From assembly GCA_023420895.1 (NCBI GenBank), contig JAEZUY010000007.1:57386-121385 (forward strand): 64,000 nucleotides of DNA. Reading direction: 5' to 3'. The position numbers were made by a program, and so were the translations under genes. Each line of letters starts with the position of its first letter. Positions within the stretch are counted from its first letter, which is position 1. The notes beneath the pieces were generated by a model. It saw only the letters and a list, made by a program, of their open reading frames with translations. It did no database searches and was not told the DNA's origin. Of the stretch, positions 45,655-56,400 are shown piece after piece. Origin of the DNA: Bacillota bacterium. GTDB lineage: Bacteria > Bacillota > Clostridia > Tissierellales > Gottschalkiaceae.

Positions 45655-47181
45655 ATGAGTAATAAAGTTAAAAAATTATTATCACTTTTTATTGCTCTGG
45701 CAATGATTATAGGAATATCATCTTATTATCCGAAAGACGTTCAGGCGTCAGGAGAGGAGGCATATAACCTTGCCGGAATAACAGTAAATCTAAACTGGAT
45801 TCAACCTGGCAATACAGAAGCTTCGCTTTACGACAGCTCAGGGAATATCGTAAAAGTGCTCGATCCTATAAGTTCTGAGTGGAAAGACAGTTTTAAATGT
45901 GACGACCCTATTTCTTATAATGCTCAGAGACTTATAATATCGAGAACAGATTTTGAGAAAATTAAAAATAGCGGAGTAAAACTTAAGTTTGCAGGAAATG
46001 TTGATGGAGACGACTATATATATTTAGGAAATGAAGGTCTTAACGTTTCAGGACTCAACAAGGAACTTTATGAAAAATCGGGAAAAGCTGATTTTGATTA
46101 TGGTAAATATATATTTGGAAACAATCCTGTGGATGAAACTGAACTTGAGCAGTACTATATTTCCGATGATGCTTTTATGGGAGATTATTTCGGAAGCTAT
46201 TCAAAAAAAGTATTCAATTTTGGAAGCATAGATACACTGTATGCTTCATATATTAAAGCAAAAGTTAAATGGATTGGGGAACCTGCAGAATCTGCAGAAC
46301 TGAAAGTTTCTTATCAGCTGAAAGACAGAATAGTAATAAATTCTCCAGTTGAGCCTTTTGAAGACAGAGTTATTAGAGAATTTAATAAATCGGTGAAAGC
46401 TGAAGACGACTGGGAATGGATATTCCTTTACAATGAAGATGAGAATCTGGCAGAAACAAATATAAATGCTATACCGGAAAAATACTGGAGACTTGATGAG
46501 CTTATGAAAAGCAGCAATAAGTATACGTTCAGACCTACTACAGTAGACGGGACAGCTTATGATTTAGCTTATCACTATATGCAGGGTCTTCCTTTAGAAG
46601 GATATGAAATGACAGGACCGGAAAACAGAGGATATAAAATGGGAGAATATACAGATCCTTTAGATAATGTATATGAAATCACATATTCAAAGATAGAAGA
46701 TCCGGAGACAGACCTTGAACTTGACAAGGAGAACCATATAAAATATATGAACGGATATCCTGATGGAACTTTCGGACCTACTAAGAATATAACTAGAGAA
46801 GAGACAGCACAGATGTTCTTCAATCTTCTTACTGCAACTAGTAAACAGAAATACAAAGGAAGTGCAATGCATTTTCCTGATGTAAATGAAAACGGATGGT
46901 CAGGAGAAGCCATAGCTGTACTTTCAAAAGGAAAGGTTATAAACGGCTATCCAGATGGAACATTCAGACCGGAAAATTATATAACTAGAGCAGAAGCTGT
47001 GAAGCTTGCAAACGGAGTGCTTGAAAGAGCTGTAAAACCTGAAAATATTCCAGCGGAAGCTAAACAGTGGCCGGATGTTCCTGAAGAAGCATGGTACTAT
47101 CCTGAAATAATAGAAGCGACTAATTCTCACGATTATGAGAGACTTCAGGATGGAACTGAAGACTGGACTTTAGTAAAATAA
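45655..47181 (+). CDS. SLH-domain S-layer protein (copy 2)
   Basis: An intact 508-residue paralogue of the preceding gene: signal peptide ending VQA, a similar unique region (NLAGITVNLNW to about residue 340), an acidic linker (EDPETDLELDKE) and two visible SLH repeats. Relative to copy 1 it lacks 58 residues: its second repeat begins like repeat 2 (GYPDGTFRPE) and ends like repeat 3 (NYITRAEAVKLANG), a hybrid. The last ~205 bases differ from copy 1 at only about five positions. It is secreted and wall-bound. The same attacatagg-agggg ribosome binding context is used. Confidence 0.92.
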   Translation: MSNKVKKLLSLFIALAMIIGISSYYPKDVQASGEEAYNLAGITVNLNWIQPGNTEASLYDSSGNIVKVLDPISSEWKDSFKCDDPISYNAQRLIISRTDFEKIKNSGVKLKFAGNVDGDDYIYLGNEGLNVSGLNKELYEKSGKADFDYGKYIFGNNPVDETELEQYYISDDAFMGDYFGSYSKKVFNFGSIDTLYASYIKAKVKWIGEPAESAELKVSYQLKDRIVINSPVEPFEDRVIREFNKSVKAEDDWEWIFLYNEDENLAETNINAIPEKYWRLDELMKSSNKYTFRPTTVDGTAYDLAYHYMQGLPLEGYEMTGPENRGYKMGEYTDPLDNVYEITYSKIEDPETDLELDKENHIKYMNGYPDGTFGPTKNITREETAQMFFNLLTATSKQKYKGSAMHFPDVNENGWSGEAIAVLSKGKVINGYPDGTFRPENYITRAEAVKLANGVLERAVKPENIPAEAKQWPDVPEEAWYYPEIIEATNSHDYERLQDGTEDWTLVK

Positions 47182-47202
47182 AACATTTTAATAAATACAA
47201 GA

Positions 47203-47235
47203 AAGCTCAGACAGTCTGCTGTCTGGGCTTTTTTC
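47203..47235 (+). terminator. Terminator after SLH copy 2
   Basis: Stem aagctcagac/gtctgggctt (one G-T pair), short loop, T tail. Confidence 0.87.
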
Positions 47236-47332
47236 TATGAAAAAATATGTCTATATAAATATTAAGTACATAAAGGGGTATATATATTAGATAGGTATTA
47301 AATTTGTCATTAATTTAGAGAGGAATGATTTT

Positions 47333-49297
47333 ATGAAAAGAAAAATCATGTCACTGACACTTGCATCAGTAATGATGCTAGGGGGAGTGTCAGCATTCGC
47401 ACAAGGAGAAATACTTATAAATGATCCGTTTATAAACGGTTATAAAGACGGCACATTCAAGCCGGATAAAAAAGTCACTAGAGCAGAGATTGCAAAAATA
47501 GCTGCTGAAGCATATAAAATAGCTCAGGCGAATGAAGATTTTCCTGATGTAGAATCGGAACACTGGGCTGCAATGTTCATCGGGGGACTTCAGGCTCAGG
47601 GAATAGTTGAAGGAGATCCTGACGGAAACTTCAGACCTGAAGACGGACTTACAAGAGCTGAATTTTCGGCAATAGTTTTAAGAGCTTCCGGTCTAAAAGT
47701 CTCAGAAGAAAAAGCTGATTTCAGCGATACAGACGGACACTGGGCCGAGGCGATAATAAGAACTCTTGCTGAAAACGGAATAGTCAAAGGCTATGAAGAC
47801 GGAACATTTAAACCTCAGCAGGAAGTTACAAGAGCAGAAGCAGTTGCTATGGTTCTCAGAAGTATTCACAGAGTTCCTGCAAAAGATATAGGAGACAAAG
47901 TAGAAAATCCGTTCAGCGATGTCGGTTCAGATGCATGGTATTTCAGAGATGTGCTTGCGGCATCTACAAACTATTCTTACAAAGTTACTGATGAGGGTGA
48001 AGTGATAATCGGAAGCGGCTCAGAAGATGAATCTGATGTTTTTGAGGTGAAATCGGTTATAATACCTAATCAGACTATAAAAGCCACTCAGTCGGACAGA
48101 GCTGTAAAGATAAGAATAAACGGTGAATCTGAAGACGCTGACTTAGATATTCTTAAAGCAAAAGGATTTAAAGTTAAATTCACTCAGATAGTTGAAGGAG
48201 AAAATAAAACACCGATTATATTTGCTTCCGGACAGGCTGATTCTGAAGACGGAGTTATAGCTGGAGGAGCTCCTGAAGGAACTTATAAAATTAAAGTGGC
48301 AATAACAGATAAAAATGATAAAGTTGCTGCACAGACAGAAGGAGAAGTAACTGTTGAAGGACTTAATGCAGAAACTATAAAGGAAATAAAATCAGTTAAA
48401 TTTATGAGTGAAGACGGAAGAATAATAGAAGACGGTCAGATAAACAGAAAAGAAAAAGCCGTGCTCTATTCACTTACAGTAGATACTGAAGATGTTAAAG
48501 ACTTTGAAGTTTCTGCCGAAAATCTTGATATTACGATAGGCTCTTCAAATCCTTCAGTAGTTTCAGTGAATGGAAAAGAAATAACTGGTGAAAAAAATGG
48601 AACCAGCAATATAACAGTTAATATGGGAGATTTAAATATAACTCAGAAATTCACTGTAACGGACTTTAAAATAGAAACTATGGAAGTTGTAAATCAGGTT
48701 ATAAAAGTGAATGGCAGAAACAGAACTGTAAAAGTTAAAATAAACGGTCTGGATGAAAATAAATCTAGCAAAATGCTTGAGAAGTACGGACTTGTATTAA
48801 ATGTAAAAGATATAGTAAAAGGGAATGAACTCACAGATCAGGACTACTATTCAATAATGGCTTCAAATGAAGGCGGAAAAATTAAAGATGCTGCGCCTGT
48901 AGGAAAAAGAGAAGTAGCGGCAAGAGTTTATTCAGCTTCTGACAAAAATGCTGAACCTTTAGCTTCAGCTAAAGGAACAGTTGAAGTTGAAAAAGACGAT
49001 ATAGCGCTTAACTCTGTTCTCATAGACAAGACTACAGGAGTTCAGGTAGACAGCGTTAAACTTGGAGTTACTGGTCTGTTCTACGTTGCAGAAAAAGATG
49101 GAGACAATATAATAAATATTGCAGATATAAAAGAGATAGTTTCTGCTGATGAAAAAGAAGGACTGAGCTATACTCTTAAAGACGGAGAATATGCAAAGTA
49201 TATAGAGCTTGTAGGTAAAAAAGAAGGAGACTACACTCTCAAGATAACAGATACAGAAGACAATACTAAAGAAATAAAGATAAGTGTAGTAAAATAA
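47333..49297 (+). CDS. SLH-domain surface protein with Ig-like repeats
   Basis: A 654-residue exported protein. Signal peptide ends AFA near residue 23. Three SLH repeats come first (NGYKDGTFKPDKKVTRAE, EGDPDGNFRPEDGLTRAE, KGYEDGTFKPQQEVTRAE), the reverse of copies 1 and 2. Then follow about 450 residues of beta-rich, Ig-like modules with internal similarity: IPNQTIKATQSDRAVKIRING and VVNQVIKVNGRNRTVKVKING mark two related units. It may be the main S-layer or a surface-displayed protein. GAGAGGA precedes ATG. Confidence 0.9.
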   Translation: MKRKIMSLTLASVMMLGGVSAFAQGEILINDPFINGYKDGTFKPDKKVTRAEIAKIAAEAYKIAQANEDFPDVESEHWAAMFIGGLQAQGIVEGDPDGNFRPEDGLTRAEFSAIVLRASGLKVSEEKADFSDTDGHWAEAIIRTLAENGIVKGYEDGTFKPQQEVTRAEAVAMVLRSIHRVPAKDIGDKVENPFSDVGSDAWYFRDVLAASTNYSYKVTDEGEVIIGSGSEDESDVFEVKSVIIPNQTIKATQSDRAVKIRINGESEDADLDILKAKGFKVKFTQIVEGENKTPIIFASGQADSEDGVIAGGAPEGTYKIKVAITDKNDKVAAQTEGEVTVEGLNAETIKEIKSVKFMSEDGRIIEDGQINRKEKAVLYSLTVDTEDVKDFEVSAENLDITIGSSNPSVVSVNGKEITGEKNGTSNITVNMGDLNITQKFTVTDFKIETMEVVNQVIKVNGRNRTVKVKINGLDENKSSKMLEKYGLVLNVKDIVKGNELTDQDYYSIMASNEGGKIKDAAPVGKREVAARVYSASDKNAEPLASAKGTVEVEKDDIALNSVLIDKTTGVQVDSVKLGVTGLFYVAEKDGDNIINIADIKEIVSADEKEGLSYTLKDGEYAKYIELVGKKEGDYTLKITDTEDNTKEIKISVVK

Positions 49298-49327
49298 TCA
49301 GTAAGATAAAAAGAACTGTTTAATTTA

Positions 49328-49362
49328 AGAAAGTCTCTGTCATTTTTACGGCAGAGCTTTCT
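49328..49362 (+). terminator. Probable terminator after the third SLH gene
   Basis: Stem aagaaag plus ctctg pairing with cagag plus ctttctt (one bulged t), loop of about 12 bases; no strong T-run follows. The next ~200 bases (49363-49564) are AT-rich with no plausible gene. Confidence 0.55.
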
Positions 49363-49564
49363 TATAAAAATATTCTAATATGAAAACGATAACATAAATA
49401 AAAAAGAGACATATCATAAATAGGGAAAAACGATATAGTATGTCATATATAAAACAATATGATATTAAATGCTCGTTAATACGAACTAAAAAATTTAATA
49501 AAGACTTAACTTAAGACAGCTATAATATAAAACTATAAAATGTTTAAAAATTGTTAAAATAAGT

Positions 49565-49592
49565 ATGACATAATAGATATTTATGTTATAAT
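49565..49592 (+). promoter_or_regulatory. Probable promoter of the PEP synthase gene
   Basis: ATGACA (49565-49570), 16-base spacer, TATAAT (49587-49592), about 90 bases before the start. The leader contains a short cgcgg/ctgcg stem. Confidence 0.6.
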
Positions 49593-49681
49593 TGATTTAA
49601 CGACGCGGAAATACAATTTTAACAAACTGCGCCGGCTGCTTTACTGAAAAAGAAAATGATGACGAGAAGGGAGCGTTAAAT

Positions 49682-52057
49682 TTGAGCGATTACAAATATA
49701 TAAAATGGTTCAATGAAATAAATAAAGAAGACATACCTCTAGTTGGAGGAAAAGGAGCTAACCTTGGAGAGCTTACTATAAAAGGAGTAGATGTGCCGCC
49801 AGGATTCTGTGTTACAGCACCGGCTTACTCAGACTTTATAAAAATGTCAAATCTTCAAGGAGAAATACTTGAAGTTCTAGAAGATTTAGATGTTGATGAT
49901 GCAGTTCAGTTACAGGAAAGATCAGCAGCTATAAGAGCGCTTATAATAAGAAAAGAAATGCCGAAAGAAATCGAACAGGAAATAGTTTCAGCATATGATG
50001 AATTCAATAAAAAAATAAATGTAACTGACGGACAAGTTGCTATAAGATCGTCTGCAACAGCAGAAGACCTTCCAGATGCTTCATTCGCAGGACAGCAGGA
50101 TACTTACTTACACATAAGCGGAATAGATGAAGTTAAAGCTCATATAAAGAGATGCTGGGCATCACTTTGGACAGCAAGAGCTATATACTATAGACACTAT
50201 CAGAAATTCGATCATTCAGACGTTGCACTTTCAGTAGTTGTGCAAAAAATGGTTGAATCTAAACTGTCAGGTGTTATGTTCACAGCTAACCCTATAAACA
50301 GCAATAAAAACGAAATAATGATAAATGCAAGCTGGGGACTTGGTGAAGCAGTAGTTTCAGGAATAGTTACACCGGACGAGTTTGTTTATGATAAAAAGAA
50401 AGACGCTATAACTGAAAGAGAAATAGCAGATAAGCTTGTAATGGTAGTTAAAAGAGTAGATGACGTTGGAACAGAAGAAAAAGACGTTAGCGAAGTTCTA
50501 GGAGAAGAAGCCGTTACATCTCAGTGTATTTCAGACGATGAAGTTTTAAAACTTGCAAATTACGGAATGAAAATAGAAGAACTTTACAATGCACCGCAAG
50601 ATATAGAGTGGGCGCTTGATTCAGATACAAACGAACTTTATATACTTCAGTCAAGACCTATAACTACTCTAGGAGAAGATACTTCAGCTAAAGCCAGCGT
50701 TGAAACTGGACAAGGCGGAAGAGAACTTAAAATGATAGCAAAAGGACTAGGAGCCTCACCTGGAATAGGAACTGGAGTTGTTAGAAATATAAAAGATATA
50801 ACTGAAATGGAAAAAGTTCAGCCAGGAGAAATCCTTGTAACTGTTATGACTAACCCTGACATGGTTCCAGCAATGAAAAAAGCTGCAGCTGTTGTAACTG
50901 ACGAAGGTGGAAGAACTTGTCACGCAGCTATAGTTTCAAGAGAGCTTGGAATACCTTGTATAGTTGGATCTAAAAATGCAAGTAAAGTTCTTAAGGACGG
51001 AATGGAAGTAACAGTTGACGCTACTAGAGGAGTAGTTTACGAAGGTGCAGTTATGGAAGAGAAGAAAGACGAAAGCACTCAGGCTGCATCGGCTGGAGTA
51101 GGAGTAAGCGAAGCTATGCTTGAAAAACTTACAGCGCCTATAACAGGAACTAAGATATACATGAACCTTGGAGAACCGGATCTTATAGGAAAATACAAAG
51201 ATCTTCCAATGGACGGTATAGGACTTATGAGAACTGAGCTTGTGTTCACTAATGCAGTAGGAGCTCACCCTATGTACCTTCTAAAAATAGGAGAAGGAGA
51301 TATGTTCATAGAGAAATTCTCAGAAGCTGTTACTAAAGTTGCTCAGGAACTGTATCCAAGACCTGTTACTGTAAGACTTAGCGACTTCAGAACTAATGAG
51401 TTCAGAGGACTTAAAGGCGGAGACGAAGTTGAGCCTATAGAAGCTAACCCAATGATAGGATGGAGAGGAGTTTCTAGATATATATCACCAGAATATATAG
51501 AAGGATTCAAACTTGAATGTAAAGCTATCAAAAAAGTAAGAGAAGAATACGGACTTACAAACGTAAACGTAATGCTTCCGTTCGTAAGAACTACTTGGGA
51601 ACTTAAGAGAGTTAAAGAAATAATGGCTGAAGAAGGACTTGTTCAAAACAACAACTTCAAAATATGGATAATGGCTGAAGTTCCTTCAGTTATATTCGAA
51701 GCTGAAGAATTCGCACAAATGGTAGACGGATTCAGCATAGGAAGCAACGACTTAACTCAGCTTATAATGGGAGCGGACAGAGACTCTGGAATTCTTAACG
51801 ATATGGGATATTTCGACGAGAGAAATCCTGCAGTTAAGAAAGCAATAAAAACTCTTATAAAGGCTGCTCATAAACACGGTACAACTGTATCAATCTGCGG
51901 ACAGGGACCATCAACTTATCCGGAATTCGCTGAATTCTTAGTTGAATGCGGAATAGACAGTATCTCTGTAAACCCTGACACTGTTGCATATACAAGAAGA
52001 CTTGTTGCTGCAGTTGAGCAGAGAATGATACTGAAAAAACTTAGAGAAGAAAATTAA
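49682..52057 (+). CDS. ppsA: Phosphoenolpyruvate synthase (pyruvate, water dikinase)
   Basis: A 791-residue three-domain enzyme: N-terminal ATP-grasp domain (VGGKGANLGELT; IRSSATAEDLPDASFAGQQ), swivelling phosphohistidine domain (GGRTCHAAIVSRELGIP, His414) and C-terminal PEP/pyruvate barrel (GLMRTELVF; SICGQGPS). It makes PEP from pyruvate and ATP. Codon use is strongly biased, pointing to high expression. The start is TTG, ten bases after AAGGGA. It forms a single-gene unit with a strong terminator. Confidence 0.93.
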   Translation: MSDYKYIKWFNEINKEDIPLVGGKGANLGELTIKGVDVPPGFCVTAPAYSDFIKMSNLQGEILEVLEDLDVDDAVQLQERSAAIRALIIRKEMPKEIEQEIVSAYDEFNKKINVTDGQVAIRSSATAEDLPDASFAGQQDTYLHISGIDEVKAHIKRCWASLWTARAIYYRHYQKFDHSDVALSVVVQKMVESKLSGVMFTANPINSNKNEIMINASWGLGEAVVSGIVTPDEFVYDKKKDAITEREIADKLVMVVKRVDDVGTEEKDVSEVLGEEAVTSQCISDDEVLKLANYGMKIEELYNAPQDIEWALDSDTNELYILQSRPITTLGEDTSAKASVETGQGGRELKMIAKGLGASPGIGTGVVRNIKDITEMEKVQPGEILVTVMTNPDMVPAMKKAAAVVTDEGGRTCHAAIVSRELGIPCIVGSKNASKVLKDGMEVTVDATRGVVYEGAVMEEKKDESTQAASAGVGVSEAMLEKLTAPITGTKIYMNLGEPDLIGKYKDLPMDGIGLMRTELVFTNAVGAHPMYLLKIGEGDMFIEKFSEAVTKVAQELYPRPVTVRLSDFRTNEFRGLKGGDEVEPIEANPMIGWRGVSRYISPEYIEGFKLECKAIKKVREEYGLTNVNVMLPFVRTTWELKRVKEIMAEEGLVQNNNFKIWIMAEVPSVIFEAEEFAQMVDGFSIGSNDLTQLIMGADRDSGILNDMGYFDERNPAVKKAIKTLIKAAHKHGTTVSICGQGPSTYPEFAEFLVECGIDSISVNPDTVAYTRRLVAAVEQRMILKKLREEN

Positions 52058-52113
52058 TATCTATATAATCTGATAATAAATCGGAAGATTAATATAAATA
52101 CTATTCAGAACGC

Positions 52114-52150
52114 AAAAGAACCTGCCTCAAAATGAGGCAGGTTCTTTTTT
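52114..52150 (+). terminator. Terminator of the PEP synthase gene
   Basis: Stem aaaagaacctgcctca/tgaggcaggttctttt, loop aaa, T tail. Confidence 0.92.
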
Positions 52151-52236
52151 AATATCTCATATAAGAAAAAATTAATTTATATATGTTATTATTAATATAT
52201 CAGTTTGAAATAGCAGTGAAATTAGCTGCGGAATAA

Positions 52237-52267
52237 AGGAAGGTGAAAGACGGAAGTCTTAGATATG
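52237..52267 (+). promoter_or_regulatory. Shine-Dalgarno / hairpin / start arrangement of sbcD
   Basis: AAGGAAGGTGA (52236-52246) is followed by stem aagac/gtctt (52247-52260) with a GGAA (GNRA) tetraloop, then agat and ATG at 52265. Folded spacing is four bases; linear spacing is 18. Confidence 0.6.
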
Positions 52268-53491
52268 AAAATATTCCATACAGCCGACTGGCATATAGGG
52301 AAACTTCTTCATAAAGAAAATTTAATTGAAGAGCAGAGAGAAGTTCTTTTTAAATTTCTGGATGAAATAGATGAGAAAAAACCTGATGCCGTAATAGTAG
52401 CAGGAGATATATACGATACAGCTATTCCAAGAATAGAGGCGATAGATCTTCTGGATGAAATAATAAATGAAATAATTTCGAGAGATGTGAAACTTATAAT
52501 GATATCAGGAAATCATGACAGTTCAGACAGACTCTCATTTGGAAGCAGAATGTTCAGAGATAACGGTCTTTTTATGGTAACAGACTGTGAAAATATAGAA
52601 AATCCTATAGTACTGGAAGATGAATTCGGAAAGGTGAATATATATCCCTATCCGTTTATGACTGTGGCGAAAGGAAGACATCAATTTGAAAATTCAGACA
52701 TATCCAGTTTTAATTCACTTGCAGATACTCTTATAGGAGAATCTAAAGAAATTATGGACTTAAATGAAAGAAATATAGCAGTATATCACGGCTTTATAAT
52801 AAAGTCAGATAATCAAGAAAAAAATGAGAATGAAGTCACTTGTGATTTGTCAGTTTCTGACAGTGAATCAGAAGATAAGAATAGAGCAGTAGAAAGCGAT
52901 TCAGAAAGACCTCTTTCAATTGGAGGAACTGATTTTATAAATTCAGATATATTTTCAGATTTTGACTATACAGCATTAGGGCATCTTCATGGTCCTCAAA
53001 GAGCAGGAAACGACAATATAAGATATTCAGGTTCTTTAATGAAGTATTCTTTTTCAGAAGAAAATCAGAAAAAAGGATATTATGAAATAGATTTAAAAGA
53101 GAAGGGAAATATAGATATCAAATTCAACGAAATATATCCTGCAAGAGATATCAGAATTTTAGAGGGAACTTTTGATGAACTGAAAGCAGGAGAGCCTTCA
53201 GATGACTATATAATGATAAGACTTCATGTGGATGATGCAGTTTATGAGCCTAAAGCAAGGCTTTCAGAAGTCTATCCTAATATTCTCCATATGGAGATAA
53301 TTAAGAAAAAGACGGCTGAAAGAAAGCTCAATCTCAATATAAGGGAGAAACTTAAAAAGAAAGATATCATGGGTCTTTTTGAAGACTTCTATGAAGACGC
53401 ATCTGAAAAGAAGTTTACAGATGATAAAAGAGAAATAATGAAGAGAATAGCTGAAAAAATTGAATCAGAATCAGGAAGTGATAGAGAATGA
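52265..53491 (+). CDS. sbcD: SbcCD nuclease subunit D (Mre11-like)
   Basis: A 408-residue metallophosphoesterase with all motifs: TADWHIGK, VAGDIYD, SGNHDS and LGHLHGPQ. With SbcC it cleaves DNA hairpins and processes double-strand breaks. A Glu/Ser-rich insertion lies near residues 180-220. The end overlaps sbcC by four bases (ATGA), so the subunits are made together. Initiation probably uses the hairpin-containing ribosome binding region. Confidence 0.95.
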   Translation: MKIFHTADWHIGKLLHKENLIEEQREVLFKFLDEIDEKKPDAVIVAGDIYDTAIPRIEAIDLLDEIINEIISRDVKLIMISGNHDSSDRLSFGSRMFRDNGLFMVTDCENIENPIVLEDEFGKVNIYPYPFMTVAKGRHQFENSDISSFNSLADTLIGESKEIMDLNERNIAVYHGFIIKSDNQEKNENEVTCDLSVSDSESEDKNRAVESDSERPLSIGGTDFINSDIFSDFDYTALGHLHGPQRAGNDNIRYSGSLMKYSFSEENQKKGYYEIDLKEKGNIDIKFNEIYPARDIRILEGTFDELKAGEPSDDYIMIRLHVDDAVYEPKARLSEVYPNILHMEIIKKKTAERKLNLNIREKLKKKDIMGLFEDFYEDASEKKFTDDKREIMKRIAEKIESESGSDRE

Positions 53492-56400
53492 AACCTGTTA
53501 AACTTGTTATGAATGCTTTCGGGCCTTATAAAGACAGAGCTGAAATAGACTTTCTGAAACTGGAAAATAAAAGTCTTTTTCTTATTACAGGATCTACAGG
53601 AGCAGGAAAATCAACTATATTCGATGCGATAACTTTTGCTCTTTATGGAAGAAGCAATCTGGAAGGAAAAGGATATGAAAAAGATTCCAGAAGCTTTAAA
53701 TCAGATTTTTCAGGTCCGGAAACGGAGTGTTTTGTAGAATATACTTTTGAAGTAAGAGGAAAAGAATATTTTGTCAGAAGAGCGCCTCTACAGGAAGTCA
53801 ACAAACTCAGAGGAGAAGGAACGAGGGAGAAACCTGAAGAAGTTCTTCTGAAATACAGAGACTCTAATGGGAATACAGTCATAAAAGAAAAAATAACAGA
53901 AGTCAGAGAAGATATAGAGAGAATAATAGGACTTACTGTAGAACAGTTCAGACAGATAATGATAATTCCTCAAGGACAGTTCAGAAAAGTCATATCTTCA
54001 GATACAAAAGAAAGAAAAGAGATACTTCAGAAACTTTTCGACATTTCCATATGCACTAAAATTCAGGATGCACTTAAAGAAAGCGCAAAAGAAAAAGAAC
54101 TCGAAATAAAAGAGTCAGAAAAAGAAATATCAAAGTATCTGGAAATGCTTTTAAAAGAGACAGAAAAAGAGTGTAAAGAGACAGATATACTTGAAAAGAC
54201 AGAGTTCTATATTTCAGAAAAAGAAAAAAACTCAATGGAATTAGGCGAAATAGAAGACAGGATAAAAGAGTCGGACAGACATATAGACAGACTTAATTCA
54301 GAAAAAGGGAAAGCTGATATTCTGAATTCTCTTATAGAATCCAGAGACAGTATTAAAAGAAAGATTGAAAATCTTGAGTCTCAGGAAGAAGAATACAGGA
54401 AAAAAGAAAAGAAACTTAAACTCGGAGAAAAATCGCAGAAAGTTAAACAGAAAGAAGAAAGATACAGAGAAGAGAAAGAGGATTTTGAAAAAGAGGATAA
54501 TAAGGTCAAAGAACTGGAAAGAGAGATAGAAATAAAAGGTAGAGAAGTTGCAGAGCTGAAAAGAGCAATAGAAGAAAGTTCAGAAGATAGAAAGAAAAGA
54601 GATATGCTTGTAAACAGCATAAATAAAATTGAATCTATGGAAGAGAATGCCTATAAGCTCGATGAAAAACTTCAGAGACTTTCAGAACTGCGAACAGATT
54701 ATCTCAATAAATCGTCTTTTCTTATAAAAGAAGAAAGAGAGTTCAGAAGACTCTTAGAAGAGATAAAAGATCCCGAAAATCTTGATAGAGAAGAGAAAAA
54801 ATTATACGACAAGATACTGGATTATAAAGACAGTATTTTAAAATATGAGAATCAGATTAAAATAATAGAGAAGACAGAAAATGATTTTATAACTATATCG
54901 AAATATATAAAAAGCCGCGGAGAAAATAAAGATGAGCTGAAAAAACTGAAAAAAGCAGCAGAAGAACTCGAAATACAGGAGAAAAATCTCAAAGAGGAAA
55001 TTAGAAAACTGAGAAATGAATATGAAAAATATATGGTTTCAAAGCTCAGAAAGAGACTTAAAGAAGGATTACCCTGTCCTGTCTGCGGTTCGACAGAACA
55101 CAAGTGCAATGAATATGCGGATATAGAGACGGATGTAACTGAGGAAAGAATAGAAGAGCTTGAAAAAGATTTAGAGAAATGTTCTGAGACACTTGGAAAA
55201 AAGAAAGTTTGGATTGCTGAACTTGAAACCAAAGCAAATGAAGCTGAAGAAAAAGCGATGAGCCTTCTTAAGAGGATAAAAACAGACTGCAGAGATATCG
55301 GAATGAATGTAGATGATATAAGGACAGTAAAAGAAGCCAGAGAAAAGTTCTTAGCTTACGGATGCAAAGTATTCGATGATGAAAGAATGGCAAAGAGGAG
55401 AAAAGATAACGCTGAAAAAGAACACGAAAATCTTAAGAAAAATATTTCTAAAAATAAAGACAGAATTAAGATAAAAGAAAATAAAGAAAAAAATATTTCA
55501 GAAATAGAAAGGGCTCAGATAGAATTAAAAACTGAAATACTGACTCAGCAGAATACAGTAATATCGGAAAAAAACAGGATATTTTCTGATGATGAATTCA
55601 GCTTAGAATTTGACAACAGATGGATAGCTGAATCATCTGAAAGAGAGTTAAGCACTGAGGAAATATCAGCTTATGAGATAGATTCGGGAATATTTGCAAA
55701 GAATTACAGACTGATTCTGGAAAGGAAGAAACAGGAAGAAAAAGAACTCACAAGTAAATTTGAAAAGCAGGATATAAATTATGAGAGTCTTTCGAAATAT
55801 ATCAGTGAAAAGAAAGGAGAGTTCAAATCTTCTTCGGAAAGAAGAGATAATCTAAAAGCAAGAATTTCAGGCCTAAAGGAGATTTTTTATAACGCCCTTA
55901 CAGAAAACGGCTTTGGAAGCGAAGCAGATTACAGAGAATGCTATATGGAAGAAAAAGATATAAAAAATCTCAAAGAGAATATAGTTTCTTATAAAAATGA
56001 TTTAGAAAATGAAAGAAAAGCTTTTATAGATAGAGAAAAAGAGATAGACGGCAGAGAAAAGGCAGATATATCAAAAATAACTGAAGAGATAGAAGAAAGA
56101 AAAGCAGAGCAGACGAAACTATACGATATGAAGAACAGACTCGAATCTGAAAACAAAAGAATATCAGAGCTTACAGAAAGTATAAAAAAAGTGTATAAGA
56201 AAAATGAAGAAGCTATAGAAGAATACGGGAAAATAAAAGATCTTTCATCTGTAGCAAACAGAAATAACAGAAAAAATATAAGTTTTGAAGCATACGTGCT
56301 TTCAACTTATCTGGATGAGATATTAGAGTTTACTAATCAGAGATTTACAAAGATGACTGACGGAAGATTTGAAATATACAGAAAAGAGGATGTTGGAAAC

